A stretch of DNA of 64,000 nucleotides from an uncultured Ruegeria sp. (GCF_947497005.1 NZ_CANMFF010000010.1:124001-188000); one strand, 5' to 3'. Positions 28,053 to 38,123 are shown, numbered from the stretch's first letter. Notes: generated by a model not told the origin, from the letters alone. A program made the numbers and translations.

Positions 28053-29654
28053 TCAGGCCTGTTGCGCAGGTGAATCGTCGTCGATCAGATCAGGTTCATC
28101 AGGGACGATAACGCGATGCTCGAGATCCTCTTTCGGTGCGAACATCGGGTAGACATAGAGGAATGCGCCGATGATCAGGTAGCCGATTGTGATCCCGTCG
28201 AACTGAGGCATCTGCAGCGTGTAGGAATGGATGATCCCAACCGCCGACATCAGCCCGCCTGCGAAAGCAAACGCCCCTGCCATCCGGAAGCGGCCATCAA
28301 TTACATCAGCCACGATGGCACCCCAGATCAGGCCCGTGATGATCGCACCCTGGCTCAGGGCAAGGTGTCCCTCGTAATGGGCACCTTCCATGAGAAGCGC
28401 TGCGGTCAGACCCTCATCACCGAGTGAGGGCAATCCTTCGACACCGGTGCTGCGCAACGCGTTTATTAGTGACCCCCACTTGACCATCAGGAAGGCCGAG
28501 ATATGAGGCAGGATCGCAAAGGACACCGCCGCCATGTGCATCGGCTTCACGGCCCAGGCCGTGTTGGTGATCAGGCTCACCGAGACAAAGACCAAAACGG
28601 GTGCTGCAGCGGCAATCGGGATCAGACCGGCAAGGAAAGACAGCAGGCCGAGAAAGGCTGCCGCAGCGATCACGACAGCCACGCCGACGATGTACCCGGC
28701 ATGTGCATCAAGCCTCTTATAGGCCGGGTGACCGATGTAAACGGTTGTCGGGAAGGGCGAGCCAAAAAGCGCACCCAGCATGGTGCCCGCGCCGTCCGTC
28801 ACCTGACACAGTCCAACCGGATAATGATCCCCGGCCGCTTCAGCGGATTCCACGTTGTTCATCGTTTCGATGAAGTTGTAGATCTGCACAGGGATCAGGA
28901 CTAGGAACAGCTCGGGGTTGGCGAACAGGTACTGCACGCCGGCGATAAGGTCACCGAAATAGGGGATTGGTGGATAAAAGCCGATGCCGCTTACGTCGAT
29001 CCTGGACTCACCAAGGATAAGGGCAATCACCGTACCGGCAGCGATCGCGACAAGACCAGCAGGCACATTGCCCGGTAGGCGGAACCGACCAATCAGACCC
29101 CAAAGGATAAACAGCAGCGATGTAAAGCCGATGATGGGGCTCTCGAATATTTCGGCCAGCGGCACGGAGCCGATGAAAACCAAGGCGATACCGCAAAGCG
29201 TGCCCAGCATCCCGGCGCGGGGCGTGATCCGCTTGAGGTAGGGTCCAACGATGGCGCCCAAAGCCGCTACGATACCACCCATGAACCCGGCGCCGATGCC
29301 CACTTGCCAAGCCAGCATGGGATCATTGGTGGCCCAGTATATGGGTCCGATCACACCGAACAGATAAACGAACATAACCGGCGTCGAGATGCCGTAAGGC
29401 AAGGCGGTTACATCTTTTTCACTTTTGTTGGCTGCCCATTTGGCGAGAAGTGTGTAAACCGCGACACCGGCCAAAATCGCAATGGCGGCACCGGGGACGA
29501 TGCGCCCAAAGACGATTTCGGCGGGCATCTGGAACACGAACTGGCAAACACCTGACAGGATCAGCAAATTTACTAGGTTGTCGGTAAACAGCGCCCAGAA
29601 AGCGCTGAAATCGCTGCGGGTAAACAGCTTGTAATCGTAAGTCCTCCCGTCCAT
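28053..29654 (-). CDS. Purine permease-like membrane transporter (xanthine/uracil permease superfamily)
   Basis: The protein is 533 residues with about 12-14 hydrophobic segments, including TALPYGISTPVMFVYLFGVI and PRAGMLGTLCGIALVFIG, typical of a long subfamily of NCS2-like permeases. It ends in an acidic cytoplasmic tail. Its position between xdhC and guaD suggests import of guanine, xanthine or hypoxanthine. It is clearly different from the other purine permease in the window (40219-41643), so the two may divide substrates. Confidence 0.82.
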   Translation of the reverse strand: MDGRTYDYKLFTRSDFSAFWALFTDNLVNLLILSGVCQFVFQMPAEIVFGRIVPGAAIAILAGVAVYTLLAKWAANKSEKDVTALPYGISTPVMFVYLFGVIGPIYWATNDPMLAWQVGIGAGFMGGIVAALGAIVGPYLKRITPRAGMLGTLCGIALVFIGSVPLAEIFESPIIGFTSLLFILWGLIGRFRLPGNVPAGLVAIAAGTVIALILGESRIDVSGIGFYPPIPYFGDLIAGVQYLFANPELFLVLIPVQIYNFIETMNNVESAEAAGDHYPVGLCQVTDGAGTMLGALFGSPFPTTVYIGHPAYKRLDAHAGYIVGVAVVIAAAAFLGLLSFLAGLIPIAAAAPVLVFVSVSLITNTAWAVKPMHMAAVSFAILPHISAFLMVKWGSLINALRSTGVEGLPSLGDEGLTAALLMEGAHYEGHLALSQGAIITGLIWGAIVADVIDGRFRMAGAFAFAGGLMSAVGIIHSYTLQMPQFDGITIGYLIIGAFLYVYPMFAPKEDLEHRVIVPDEPDLIDDDSPAQQA

Positions 29655-29697
29655 GACGGTCTCCTCCTCTGATGTGACCGGAATGGCCTGACAGATG

Positions 29698-30576
29698 TCA
29701 GGCCGATCTCCCTTTCCGGTCGTGATGGCGGCCCACCAAGGGCGCGTGGATTGCCCCGGTCAGGGCGGTCGCGGCAGTTTCAGAGGTCAATTCAGCCATC
29801 ACCTCGGCCACCACGAAGGCGGCGATGACGCTGGGCCGCTTGTCGCGGCTACCGCTAGCCCCGATGGGGCATTTCAAGTGTTCGATAGACTGTCCGTCAC
29901 AGTGTTTGTGTGCCCAGTTTCTGAGCTTCACCCGCTTGGTGGCAGATCCGATCATTCCCACATATGCGGCGTCCTGGCGTTCCAGTGCGGCAGATGTCAG
30001 CAGGAAATCCAGCCCGTGATCATGAGTCAGAACGATAAAGGCGCTGCCTGCAGGCGCATTCCAGATTTCGGCTTCGGGGATTGCGCTCACCCGGGTTTCG
30101 ACAATTGCTGTGCAAAGATCGATTTCATCGGCCCGAGTGTCGACAAGGATGCAGCGCACCGGAAGGTGCTGAAGCTGGTTGGCAAGCGCACGTCCCACGT
30201 GGCCCGCGCCCATCACGTACACATGTGGCAGCTCTTCTTCGCGTAGGGCTGCGCGTTCTTTTGCCGCCCGTTTGTCTGAGGCCCGCATACGGTTTAGTTT
30301 CAGCTCGACCCGACCGCCGCAACATTGACCGATTTCCGGACCAAGGGGCACATCCAGATCCTGATGCAGCATACCATCGCGCAGCATGTCCCGCGCCGCA
30401 TTTATGGCCATGAACTCCAACTGCCCGCCGCCGATGGTTCCCCACAGCGCCCCGGTCGCCACGAACATCTCTGTCCCCTCGTTGCGCGGGGAAGACCCGC
30501 GCACTCGTGTCAGTGCGACGCGAACTAAACGGTGCTGCGTGGACAGAAATTCGCTCAGAGATCCCGGGACAGCCAT
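29698..30576 (-). CDS. xdhC: Xanthine dehydrogenase accessory protein XdhC
   Basis: XdhC binds molybdenum cofactor, promotes its sulfuration and inserts it into XdhB. The 292-residue protein has the XdhC N-terminal motif (RGSSPRNEGTEMFVATGALW, GTIGGGQLE), a central HVYVMGAGHVGRALANQL Rossmann segment and the C-terminal YVGMIGSATKRVKL motif. Start and stop lie three bases from xdhB, in the standard xdhABC order. Confidence 0.95.
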   Translation of the reverse strand: MAVPGSLSEFLSTQHRLVRVALTRVRGSSPRNEGTEMFVATGALWGTIGGGQLEFMAINAARDMLRDGMLHQDLDVPLGPEIGQCCGGRVELKLNRMRASDKRAAKERAALREEELPHVYVMGAGHVGRALANQLQHLPVRCILVDTRADEIDLCTAIVETRVSAIPEAEIWNAPAGSAFIVLTHDHGLDFLLTSAALERQDAAYVGMIGSATKRVKLRNWAHKHCDGQSIEHLKCPIGASGSRDKRPSVIAAFVVAEVMAELTSETAATALTGAIHAPLVGRHHDRKGRSA

Positions 30577-30579
30577 AAC

Positions 30580-32898
30580 TCAAGGACCCGCTTGCAGCCG
30601 CGCAACGGCCATAAGAACGCGCTCGGGCGTGGCCGGAGCGTCAAGGCGCGGGCATTTCCGGTAGTCGGCGACAGAGGCTACGGCCATCGACAGGGCCTCG
30701 AACACCGAAATGCCCAACATGAACGGCGGCTCGCCAACAGCTTTGGAGCGTTTGATGGTCAGTTCACGGTTTTCCGACCAATCAGCGAGGTTAACATTGA
30801 AGATGCGCGGACGGTCCGATGCGAGCGGGATCTTGTATGTCGACGGAGCGTGAGTGCGCAGGCGACCGGCATCGTCCCACCAAAGCTCTTCGGTGGTCAG
30901 CCACCCCATGCCCTGAATAAACGCACCTTCGACCTGACCCTTGTCGAGCACAGGGTTGAGCGAGCGTCCGACATCGTGCAACACATCCGTACGTTCCACC
31001 CTGTATTCGCCGGTCAGAGTGTCGATTGTCACCTCCGAACACGACGCACCATAAGCGAAATAGTAGAACGGGTGCCCCTGACCCTTGGCCCGGTCCCAGT
31101 GGATCTTCGGGGTTTTGTAGAATCCGGCCGCCGACAATTGCACGCGCGCCAGGTAAGCCTGTTTGATAAACGCATCAAAGGGCAGAACGTCCTCGCCGAT
31201 ATGCACCTGATTGGCGTGAAAGGTCACGTCCTCAGGGGCGACGTCCCAAGTTTCGACGGCGAATTTCACCAGGCGTTCTTTGATCTGTTCAACCGCGTTC
31301 AACGCCGCCATGCCATTCAGATCGGTGCCGCTGGAGGCCGCAGTGGCCGATGTGTTGGGAACCTTCTCGGTGGTTGTTTTGGTGATCTTGATCCGGCTGA
31401 AATCGACTTGGAACGCCTCGGCCACAACCTGCGCGACCTTGGTGTTGAGGCCTTGCCCCATTTCGGTGCCGCCGTGGTTCAGATGGATCGAACCGTCATT
31501 GTAAACATGGACCAGCGCGCCGGCTTGATTGTACCAGGTCGCCGTGAAGGAGATACCGAACTTGACGGGCGTCAGGGCGATGCCTTTTTTCAGGATAGGC
31601 GACGTTTTGTTAAACGTTATGATGTCCTGACGGCGCTGACGATACTCGGATGTTTCTTCCAGCTCGCCGATCAACCGATCCAGAATGCAGTCTTCGACCT
31701 TTTGATGATACGGGGTCACGTTGCGGTCTTCCGTGCCGTAGAAATTGGCCTTGCGCACATCCAGCGGGTCTTGCCCTGTGGCATAGGCGATTTCTTCGAT
31801 CATCCGTTCCGCCGCAATCACCCCTTGCGGCCCTCCAAACCCGCGAAATGCGGTATTGGACACGGTATTGGTCTTCATCGGATGGCTGTTCAGGCGGACA
31901 TTCGGATAGAAATAGGCGTTATCTGCGTGAAACAGCGCCCGGTCGGTCACAGGGCCCGACAAATCCGCCGAGAATCCGCAGCGCGCGGCGAAGCTGCCTT
32001 CGACTGCCTGAATGCGGCCATCGTCGTCAAAGGCGACGTCATAATCGATCACGAAATCATGGCGTTTGCCAGTCGCCGTCATATCCTGATCCCGGTCGGG
32101 GCGGATTTTCACGGCGCGGTTCCACTTTTTGGCGGCCATGGCTGCGACTGCGCAGAATAGGTTCATCTGGCTTTCCTTGCCGCCAAACCCGCCCCCCATG
32201 CGGCGCACATTTACCACAACTGCGTTGGATGGCACGCCAAGGACATGCGCCACCATATGCTGCGCCTCGGACGGGTGCTGCGTGGAACAATGCAAGACAA
32301 CATCATCGTCTTCGCCCGGAATGGCACAGGCGATATGACCTTCGAGGTACATGTGATCCTGGCCACCAACGCTCATCCGGCCCTTGATCCGGTTGGGTGC
32401 AGCAGCCTGGGCCGGGTCGACGTCACCGCGCTCCAGCTTGAGGGGCGCTGTGACATGCGGGTATCCGGCTTCTTGCGCGGCAATCGGATCCAGAGCATGG
32501 GGCAGGGTTCTGTAGTCGATCTTTGCCAGCTCTGCGGCGCGGCGAGCAATGTCGCGGGTTTCAGCAACAACGGCAAACAGCGGCTGGCCGTGAAATTGAA
32601 TGGCATCGGTCGGGAAAACCGGTTCGTCGTTCAGGTGGGTCGGGCTGATGTCATTGGCCCCCGTAACGTCGTTAGCGGTCAGCACACCGACAACTCCGGG
32701 TGTGGAGAGAGCCTTGGTGAAATCAATGCCTAAAAGCTTGGCATGAGCAACGTCGGAGACACCGAGATAAGCATGCAACGCGCCTTCGGGCAGAGCGATG
32801 TCATCGGTGTAATCGGCCCGTCCGGTAACATGCTTGATCGCGCTGTCATGGTTGACGTTGGTGTGGGCCGAACCAATGATGGAAACGTTGTCTTTCAT
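30580..32898 (-). CDS. xdhB: Xanthine dehydrogenase molybdopterin subunit XdhB
   Basis: This is the large catalytic subunit, which hydroxylates hypoxanthine and xanthine to urate. The 772-residue protein has the family landmarks: MYLEGHIACAIPGEDD, RRMGGGFGGKES, NTAFRGFGGPQGVIA, NHGGTEMGQGLNTKV and the C-terminal active-site KAVGEPPFML with the catalytic Glu. It follows xdhA after 15 bases and precedes xdhC. Length is normal and no lesion is seen. Confidence 0.96.
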   Translation of the reverse strand: MKDNVSIIGSAHTNVNHDSAIKHVTGRADYTDDIALPEGALHAYLGVSDVAHAKLLGIDFTKALSTPGVVGVLTANDVTGANDISPTHLNDEPVFPTDAIQFHGQPLFAVVAETRDIARRAAELAKIDYRTLPHALDPIAAQEAGYPHVTAPLKLERGDVDPAQAAAPNRIKGRMSVGGQDHMYLEGHIACAIPGEDDDVVLHCSTQHPSEAQHMVAHVLGVPSNAVVVNVRRMGGGFGGKESQMNLFCAVAAMAAKKWNRAVKIRPDRDQDMTATGKRHDFVIDYDVAFDDDGRIQAVEGSFAARCGFSADLSGPVTDRALFHADNAYFYPNVRLNSHPMKTNTVSNTAFRGFGGPQGVIAAERMIEEIAYATGQDPLDVRKANFYGTEDRNVTPYHQKVEDCILDRLIGELEETSEYRQRRQDIITFNKTSPILKKGIALTPVKFGISFTATWYNQAGALVHVYNDGSIHLNHGGTEMGQGLNTKVAQVVAEAFQVDFSRIKITKTTTEKVPNTSATAASSGTDLNGMAALNAVEQIKERLVKFAVETWDVAPEDVTFHANQVHIGEDVLPFDAFIKQAYLARVQLSAAGFYKTPKIHWDRAKGQGHPFYYFAYGASCSEVTIDTLTGEYRVERTDVLHDVGRSLNPVLDKGQVEGAFIQGMGWLTTEELWWDDAGRLRTHAPSTYKIPLASDRPRIFNVNLADWSENRELTIKRSKAVGEPPFMLGISVFEALSMAVASVADYRKCPRLDAPATPERVLMAVARLQAGP

Positions 32899-32913
32899 TG
32901 CGTCGTCTCCTTG

Positions 32914-34377
32914 TTAAGCACAGGTTAGTTGAACAGGGGTATCGGTTTGGGCGTCATTTTCGAGGAAGAACCGACGCAACAGATTTTGTGCCGTCAACAT
33001 CCGGTAGTCAGACGATGCACGCCAATCCGTCAGAGGAGCGAAATCCCTAGCCAACGCCTGAGCTGCGGCTTCAAAGCTTTCACGCGCCCAAGGTTGACCG
33101 TTCAGAGCCGCTTCGGCGGCGACGGCACGCTTGGGTGTGGCGGCCATGCCGCCGAATGCGATGCGCGCATTGCTGATGGTGCCGTCTGTTACTGACATAT
33201 GAATGCCAGCGGCCAAGGAAGAAATGTCTTCGTCTCGGCGCTTGGATATCTTATATGCCGCATCGAGATCGTTTTGCCCGGACAGAGGCACGTTGATGCT
33301 TGTGACAAACTCGTCCGGTTGGCGGTCCTGCTGGCCATAATCGATGAAGAATTCCTCGAGCGGCAATGTTCGGTGGTTGGGACCTCGCCGCAGCATGATT
33401 TCCGCGCCGAGCGCGATAAGTACCGGCGGCGTGTCCCCGATGGGCGAGCCATTTGCGATGTTGCCACCGACGGTTCCCATGTTGCGCACCTGCCACCCTG
33501 CGATGCGATCCCAGTAAGGAGAAAGATGTGGCAGGTGTTCAGACAGAAGTTTCTGACAATCGGTGTAGCTGGCGCCGGCACCGATCACGAGGAGAGAACC
33601 CTGCCGTTCGACAGTTTTCAGGTCTTCGAGATGACCTGTAAAGATTGCTGGCCCAATACTGCGCAGGAATTTCGTGACCCAAAGGCCCACATCCGTGGCT
33701 CCCGCTACAATTGTGGCCTTGGGATAGGTCTGCAGACACTCGGCAAGGTCATCAACGCTCGAGGGGATAATGCTCAGGTTGTTTTCGGGTCCGGACACCA
33801 CCCGCTGCCCGTCTCTTAGGGTGGCAAGACGTGTGGTCATGGTTTCGCGTTCGGTGTTCAGATGATCCGACGCGGGTGTGCCGTAGCGGCTGACGGCAAC
33901 CGCCGCACGGACGATCGGTTCATACCCGGTGCAACGGCACAGGTTGCCCTGTAATGCAGTTTCGACATGCGTCTCAGATGGTTCGGGTGTTTGCATCCAA
34001 AGCGCGTAAAGCGCCATCACAAAGCCCGGCGTGCAGAACCCGCACTGACTGCCGTGATGATCGATCATGGCCTGCTGAACCGGGTGCAGACGCCCGCCAG
34101 GACCGGACAGGTGTTCAACCGTGACGACATGGCACCCGTCGACAGAGGCCAGAAACCGGATACACGCATTCACCGGAGCATATGCCAAACCGGTAGAACC
34201 AAGCCGCCCGACAAGTACGGTGCATGCCCCGCAATCACCTTCGGCGCAGCCCTCCTTCGTGCCCGTCAATCGGCGCTCCAAACGCAGAAAGTCCAGAAGT
34301 GTCTGATCTGCCGCCACGTTTGGAACGGACACATCCTTGCCATTGAGGACAAATCGGATGTTGGTGCGATGCGTCAT
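32914..34377 (-). CDS. xdhA: Xanthine dehydrogenase Fe-S/FAD subunit XdhA
   Basis: This subunit carries two 2Fe-2S clusters and FAD and passes electrons to NAD. The 487-residue protein starts with a plant-type ferredoxin domain (GTKEGCAEGDCGACTVLVG), then the second cluster domain (GSQCGFCTPGFVMALYALW, GNLCRCTGYEPI), then the FAD domain (ATIVAGATDVGLWV, RNMGTVGGNIANGSPIGDT). It is the first gene of the operon and diverges from a LysR-type gene with 154 bases between starts. Confidence 0.96.
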   Translation of the reverse strand: MTHRTNIRFVLNGKDVSVPNVAADQTLLDFLRLERRLTGTKEGCAEGDCGACTVLVGRLGSTGLAYAPVNACIRFLASVDGCHVVTVEHLSGPGGRLHPVQQAMIDHHGSQCGFCTPGFVMALYALWMQTPEPSETHVETALQGNLCRCTGYEPIVRAAVAVSRYGTPASDHLNTERETMTTRLATLRDGQRVVSGPENNLSIIPSSVDDLAECLQTYPKATIVAGATDVGLWVTKFLRSIGPAIFTGHLEDLKTVERQGSLLVIGAGASYTDCQKLLSEHLPHLSPYWDRIAGWQVRNMGTVGGNIANGSPIGDTPPVLIALGAEIMLRRGPNHRTLPLEEFFIDYGQQDRQPDEFVTSINVPLSGQNDLDAAYKISKRRDEDISSLAAGIHMSVTDGTISNARIAFGGMAATPKRAVAAEAALNGQPWARESFEAAAQALARDFAPLTDWRASSDYRMLTAQNLLRRFFLENDAQTDTPVQLTCA

Positions 34378-34469
34378 GATAGTCTCCCAATACCCCTGCC
34401 TTCCGGCGGGTGATTAGGGGAGCATAGAGTTAACGATTGAGTCTTAGAATTGTCGGAAATGGCAAATAC

Positions 34470-34488
34470 TTTCAACAGAACGTTGAAA
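34470..34488. promoter_or_regulatory. Inverted repeat TTTCAAC-AGAAC-GTTGAAA in the xdhA/lysR intergenic region
   Basis: Seven-base arms flank a five-base spacer in the 154-base gap between divergent xdhA and a LysR-type gene. The site lies 44 bases before the LysR start. Dyads with this geometry in such positions are commonly LysR operators, here for the adjacent regulator; that link is inference. Confidence 0.5.
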
Positions 34489-34531
34489 AAGAAAAACCCT
34501 TAGCGCAGTCTTTCCGTATCGGGAGGATCGA

Positions 34532-35434
34532 ATGTCATACATTGAAAGCCTGCGGGTCTTTGTCAGAGTGATGGAGCTGGGGAGCATCACGTCCGGCGGG
34601 CGCGATCTGCGGTTAACGCCAGCTGTGGCCAGCAAACGGTTGAAAGAGCTGGAGAACCATTTGGGCGTGCGACTGTTCAACCGAACAACCCGGTCGATGA
34701 CACCGACCGAAGTTGGAACCGTCTTTTACGATGAAGCCAAGGCCGTTCTATTGGCGCTTGATCATGCCGAGGCGCGTGTTGCCAGCTTTTCGGACGCCCC
34801 CCGAGGCGCAATCCGCATCACCGCCCCGCTGGGTGTTGGGCGCAGAATCGTTGCGCCGTTGGTCCCGGAATTTTCGGATCGCTACCCGGAAACAGAGATT
34901 CGCATGCGCCTGTCCGACCGCAAGGTCGACATTTTAGCCGACGGTCTGGACATCGCGTTCTTCATAGGAGAGCCCGGCGATTCCACGATGAAACTGCGGA
35001 AATTCGCGGATTGTGATCGTGTACTGTGTGCCTCGCCGGAATATCTATCGAATTTTGGTGCGCCTATTTCGCCGGATGATTTGCTGCACACCCCGCATAA
35101 TTGCCTTTTGTTGCGTTATCCCAGATCACCCGAGTATTTCTGGACGCTGCACACCGACATGGGCCCGCGAAAACTTGAAGTTCGTGGCAAGTACGATGCG
35201 GATGACGGAGACGTGCTGACCGACTGGGCCTTGGCAGGCAAGGGGATTGTCAACAAACCGCGCTTTGATGTGCGTGAACATCTAGAGGCCGGCCGATTGG
35301 TCGAGGTGCTGCCCAATACGCCACCATTGCCGACGATATTTGGGTGCCTGTATCCACACAAAAAGCTTCAGGACCCCAAGGTGCGCCTGTTCGTCGAACA
35401 TATCGCGCGGCACAGCAAACGGTTCTTTGCTTAG
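34532..35434 (+). CDS. LysR-family regulator, divergent from xdhABC
   Basis: The protein is 300 residues with an N-terminal LysR helix-turn-helix (YIESLRVFVRVMELGSITSG, LRLTPAVASKRLKELENHLG) and a periplasmic-binding-like effector domain (RGAIRITAPLGVGRRIVAP). It is strongly similar to the LysR gene at 36844 across its whole length, sharing RTTRS-TPTE, APLGVGRR, DGDVLTDWALAG and other stretches, so the two are paralogs from duplication around the purine genes. Divergence from xdhA suggests it controls the xdh operon. Confidence 0.93.
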   Translation: MSYIESLRVFVRVMELGSITSGGRDLRLTPAVASKRLKELENHLGVRLFNRTTRSMTPTEVGTVFYDEAKAVLLALDHAEARVASFSDAPRGAIRITAPLGVGRRIVAPLVPEFSDRYPETEIRMRLSDRKVDILADGLDIAFFIGEPGDSTMKLRKFADCDRVLCASPEYLSNFGAPISPDDLLHTPHNCLLLRYPRSPEYFWTLHTDMGPRKLEVRGKYDADDGDVLTDWALAGKGIVNKPRFDVREHLEAGRLVEVLPNTPPLPTIFGCLYPHKKLQDPKVRLFVEHIARHSKRFFA

Positions 35435-35509
35435 TGAATAAAGACAGACAAAACCGGGTGTACGATCGGGTACGACCTGCCCAAAAATATGAACGTGGTT
35501 GTCAGCGCT

Positions 35510-36742
35510 CTATTGATCTCTGACCTCACGCACCCAGGCAATGATTGTCTGACGTGCTTCGTCATCCATCTGGACAGCCGATGGCGGCGGCATTGCATGA
35601 CTGACCCCGGCTTGCAGATAGATCTGGTCAGCCTGACGGGCAACATCCCCGGGGGTTTCGAGATAGACCTTCTTTGGAGCCCATTTCATAGTGCCGTAAA
35701 CGGGCTCACGGGCATGGCACATTGAACAGTTGCCCAGGACGGTGTCGTAAGCTTCCTCGAAACCGGCGGCCGAGGCATATTTCTGCTCGTACGGCGTCAG
35801 CTCTCTTGCTTCGGCCTCTTCCCATGTCTCACCGCTTCTAACCGATGAGAGCCACGCGATCACGATCATAAGCAGAACCGTAACTGCCCAAGTCCAGTGC
35901 GGGCCTTTTCCGGTGGAGTGCATCGTGTTGAAGTAATGACGGATGGTCACGCCTGTCAGGAAAATCAGGCTGGCGATGATCCACGAATACTCGGTGCCGA
36001 AGGCCAACGGATAGTGGTTCGACAGCATCAGGAACACGACCGGCAAGGTCAGATAGTTGTTGTGGGTGGACCGCACTTTGGCGATCTTGCCGTATTTGGC
36101 ATCAGGCGTGCGACCGGCCTTGAGGTCCTGGACTACGATCCGCTGGTTCGGCATGATCTGAAAGAACACGTTGGCAGTCATGATCGTGGCGGTAAAGGCA
36201 CCAAGATGCAAAAGCGCGGCACGACCGGTGAAGATCTGGTTGTAACCCCAGGACATGATCACAAGGATCACAAACAGCAGCAGCATCAGAACAGTCGGGT
36301 GATCGCTGAGCTTTGATTTGCACATCTGATCGTAGAGCAGCCAGCCAATGGTCAGCGATCCGCCAGAGATCAGAATCCCCTGCCAAAGCGCTAGATCTAC
36401 TTTTGTTGGATCCAGAAGGAACAGCTCACCGCCGACCCAGTAGATGATCATGAGCAACGCCGCGCCCGACAGCCAGGTCGTATAGCTCTGCCATTTGTGC
36501 CAGGTCAAATGCTCTGGCATGCGTGCAGGCGCCACAAGGTATTTCACGGTGTGATAAAACCCGCCTCCATGTACTTCCCATTCTTCGCCATAGGCCCCAT
36601 CCGGCAAGGCGGGGTTCGGCTTTAGCATGAGGTCAAGCGCGATAAAGTAGAAAGACGCCCCAATCCACGCCATCGCGGTGATCACATGCAGCCAGCGGAC
36701 GGAAAAGGCGATCCACTCCCACATTACGGCCAGATCGTACAT
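35510..36742 (-). CDS. puuD: Cytochrome c-coupled urate hydroxylase PuuD
   Basis: PuuD oxidises urate to 5-hydroxyisourate at the membrane and hands electrons to its C-terminal cytochrome c, unlike soluble uricase, which makes peroxide. The 410-residue protein has an N-terminal domain of about eight membrane helices (SVRWLHVITAMAWIGASFYF, LYDQMCKS) and a C-terminal haem motif, CSMCHAREP, with a Met-rich AMPPPSAVQM loop. The start at 36742 has TAGGAGC upstream; the longer in-frame extension is not supported. It faces a LysR gene across about 100 bases. Confidence 0.93.
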   Translation of the reverse strand: MYDLAVMWEWIAFSVRWLHVITAMAWIGASFYFIALDLMLKPNPALPDGAYGEEWEVHGGGFYHTVKYLVAPARMPEHLTWHKWQSYTTWLSGAALLMIIYWVGGELFLLDPTKVDLALWQGILISGGSLTIGWLLYDQMCKSKLSDHPTVLMLLLFVILVIMSWGYNQIFTGRAALLHLGAFTATIMTANVFFQIMPNQRIVVQDLKAGRTPDAKYGKIAKVRSTHNNYLTLPVVFLMLSNHYPLAFGTEYSWIIASLIFLTGVTIRHYFNTMHSTGKGPHWTWAVTVLLMIVIAWLSSVRSGETWEEAEARELTPYEQKYASAAGFEEAYDTVLGNCSMCHAREPVYGTMKWAPKKVYLETPGDVARQADQIYLQAGVSHAMPPPSAVQMDDEARQTIIAWVREVRDQ

Positions 36743-36843
36743 GGCTATGCTCCTAAGATTCTTTAGTTCCGGGTACTCTATGCGAGACTGTTTTATTCTG
36801 GTATTGCTGGTAAAGACCAAGCAGTATCAAAAAATGCAAAAAA

Positions 36844-37764
36844 ATGTCTTACCTTGATAACATCAGAACCTTTGTCCGGGTCTACGAGTTGGGCAGCATG
36901 TCTGCCGCAGGCCGTGATCTGCGGGTTTCTCCGGCTGTAACGTCGGCGCGCATATCGCAATTGGAAGAACATCTTGGCGTGCGATTGTTTCAGCGCACGA
37001 CACGCAGCTTGACGCCTACCGAGCAGGGAAAATCATTCTATCGGGGGGCGGCAGAGATTCTTGAAGCAGTCGAAAGTGCCGAAGCACAGATCGTCAACAT
37101 TACAGAGAACCTGAAAGGGTCGCTGTATGTCGCGGCGCCATTGGGTGTCGGTCGACGATTGATAGCGCCGCAGGTGCCAAAGTTTCTTGCCGAATACCCT
37201 GAGGTCAATGTCAGGCTAAGGCTGACGGACAGAAAGGTGGATCTGACCACAGAAGGTCTGGATCTGGCTTTTTTTCTGGGTCAGCCAGAGGATAGCAACT
37301 TGCGTATTCGCAAAATTGCAGACGTTGAAAGAGTTCTCTGTGCATCTCCGAAATACATCAAAAAGCGTGGGATGCCTGAAAGCGGCGACGATATTATCGC
37401 TGATGAACACGAATGTCTCAATTTACGGTTTCCGGGGGCGACCGAATTTCAATGGCTCTTGAGAACCGATACGGGACCGAAACGGTTTCGCATCTCTGGA
37501 CGCTACGAGTCCGACGACGGCGACGTATTGACGGATTGGGCGCTTGCCGGTCACGGCATCGCGCTGAAACCGATATTTGAGATTGCTCAGCATCTTAAGG
37601 CCGGAAATCTGGTACCGGTGGCAGAGAAAACGCCTCCGGAACCAATTCAGATGGCGTGCCTGTTTACGCACCGCCGTATGCAGGATCCCAAAACGCGGCT
37701 TTTCATGGAGTTCATAATAGAACGCATCGGATCATCGATTGCCGCGACAAATACCTCTGGTTAG
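36844..37764 (+). CDS. LysR-family regulator, divergent from puuD
   Basis: The protein is 306 residues with the LysR helix-turn-helix (IRTFVRVYELGSMSAAGRDL, VSPAVTSARISQLEEHLGVR) and effector domain (GSLYVAAPLGVGRRLIAP). It is a close paralog of the LysR gene at 34532. Lying head-to-head with puuD, it probably controls urate oxidation. An imperfect dyad (TATTGCTGGT...ACCAAGCAGTA, about 36810-36835) lies in the shared promoter region. It ends five bases before the stop of the convergent HIU hydrolase gene. Confidence 0.92.
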   Translation: MSYLDNIRTFVRVYELGSMSAAGRDLRVSPAVTSARISQLEEHLGVRLFQRTTRSLTPTEQGKSFYRGAAEILEAVESAEAQIVNITENLKGSLYVAAPLGVGRRLIAPQVPKFLAEYPEVNVRLRLTDRKVDLTTEGLDLAFFLGQPEDSNLRIRKIADVERVLCASPKYIKKRGMPESGDDIIADEHECLNLRFPGATEFQWLLRTDTGPKRFRISGRYESDDGDVLTDWALAGHGIALKPIFEIAQHLKAGNLVPVAEKTPPEPIQMACLFTHRRMQDPKTRLFMEFIIERIGSSIAATNTSG

Positions 37765-37769
37765 ATCGC

Positions 37770-38123
37770 TTAGCTGCCGCGATAGGTCGAGTAACCGAAG
37801 GGTGAAAGAAGCAGCGGCACGTGGTAATGCGAGTGTTCGGACATCCCAAAGCGTATCGGGATCACGTTCAGGAAACGCGGGTCCTCAGGTGGGGTGCCAG
37901 AGGCGTCGAGGTATTCTCCGGCATGGAAAACCAGTTCGTATTCGCCAGTTGAAAACTCTGCTTCGGGCAGAATCTGCTCGTCTGTCCTGCCATCGTCGTT
38001 GGTGCTCAGAGTTTTCAGCAACGTGCGGTTTATGCCTTCGATGCGAAAAAGCTCGATTTTCAAGCCTTCGGCAGGGCATCCCCGCGCCGTATCCAGAACA
38101 TGTGTTGTAAGATAACCGGTCAT
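37770..38123 (-). CDS. 5-hydroxyisourate hydrolase (transthyretin-like)
   Basis: Hydrolyses 5-hydroxyisourate, the PuuD product, to OHCU. The 117-residue protein has the usual compact length and the family signatures: N-terminal [17 protein letters not shown], central GRTDEQIL and the C-terminal active-site tetrapeptide YRGS. It diverges from the allantoinase/OHCU decarboxylase gene across about 145 bases. Confidence 0.96.
   Translation of the reverse strand: MTGYLTTHVLDTARGCPAEGLKIELFRIEGINRTLLKTLSTNDDGRTDEQILPEAEFSTGEYELVFHAGEYLDASGTPPEDPRFLNVIPIRFGMSEHSHYHVPLLLSPFGYSTYRGS

Noticed and set aside
28503..28904. Open frames opposite the purine permease, xdh and other genes
   Set aside because: They are antisense to well-supported genes and have no motifs or ribosome sites.
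30532..32160. 542-codon plus-strand open frame opposite xdhB
   Set aside because: It is antisense to the fully conserved XdhB coding sequence and reflects high-GC codon bias.
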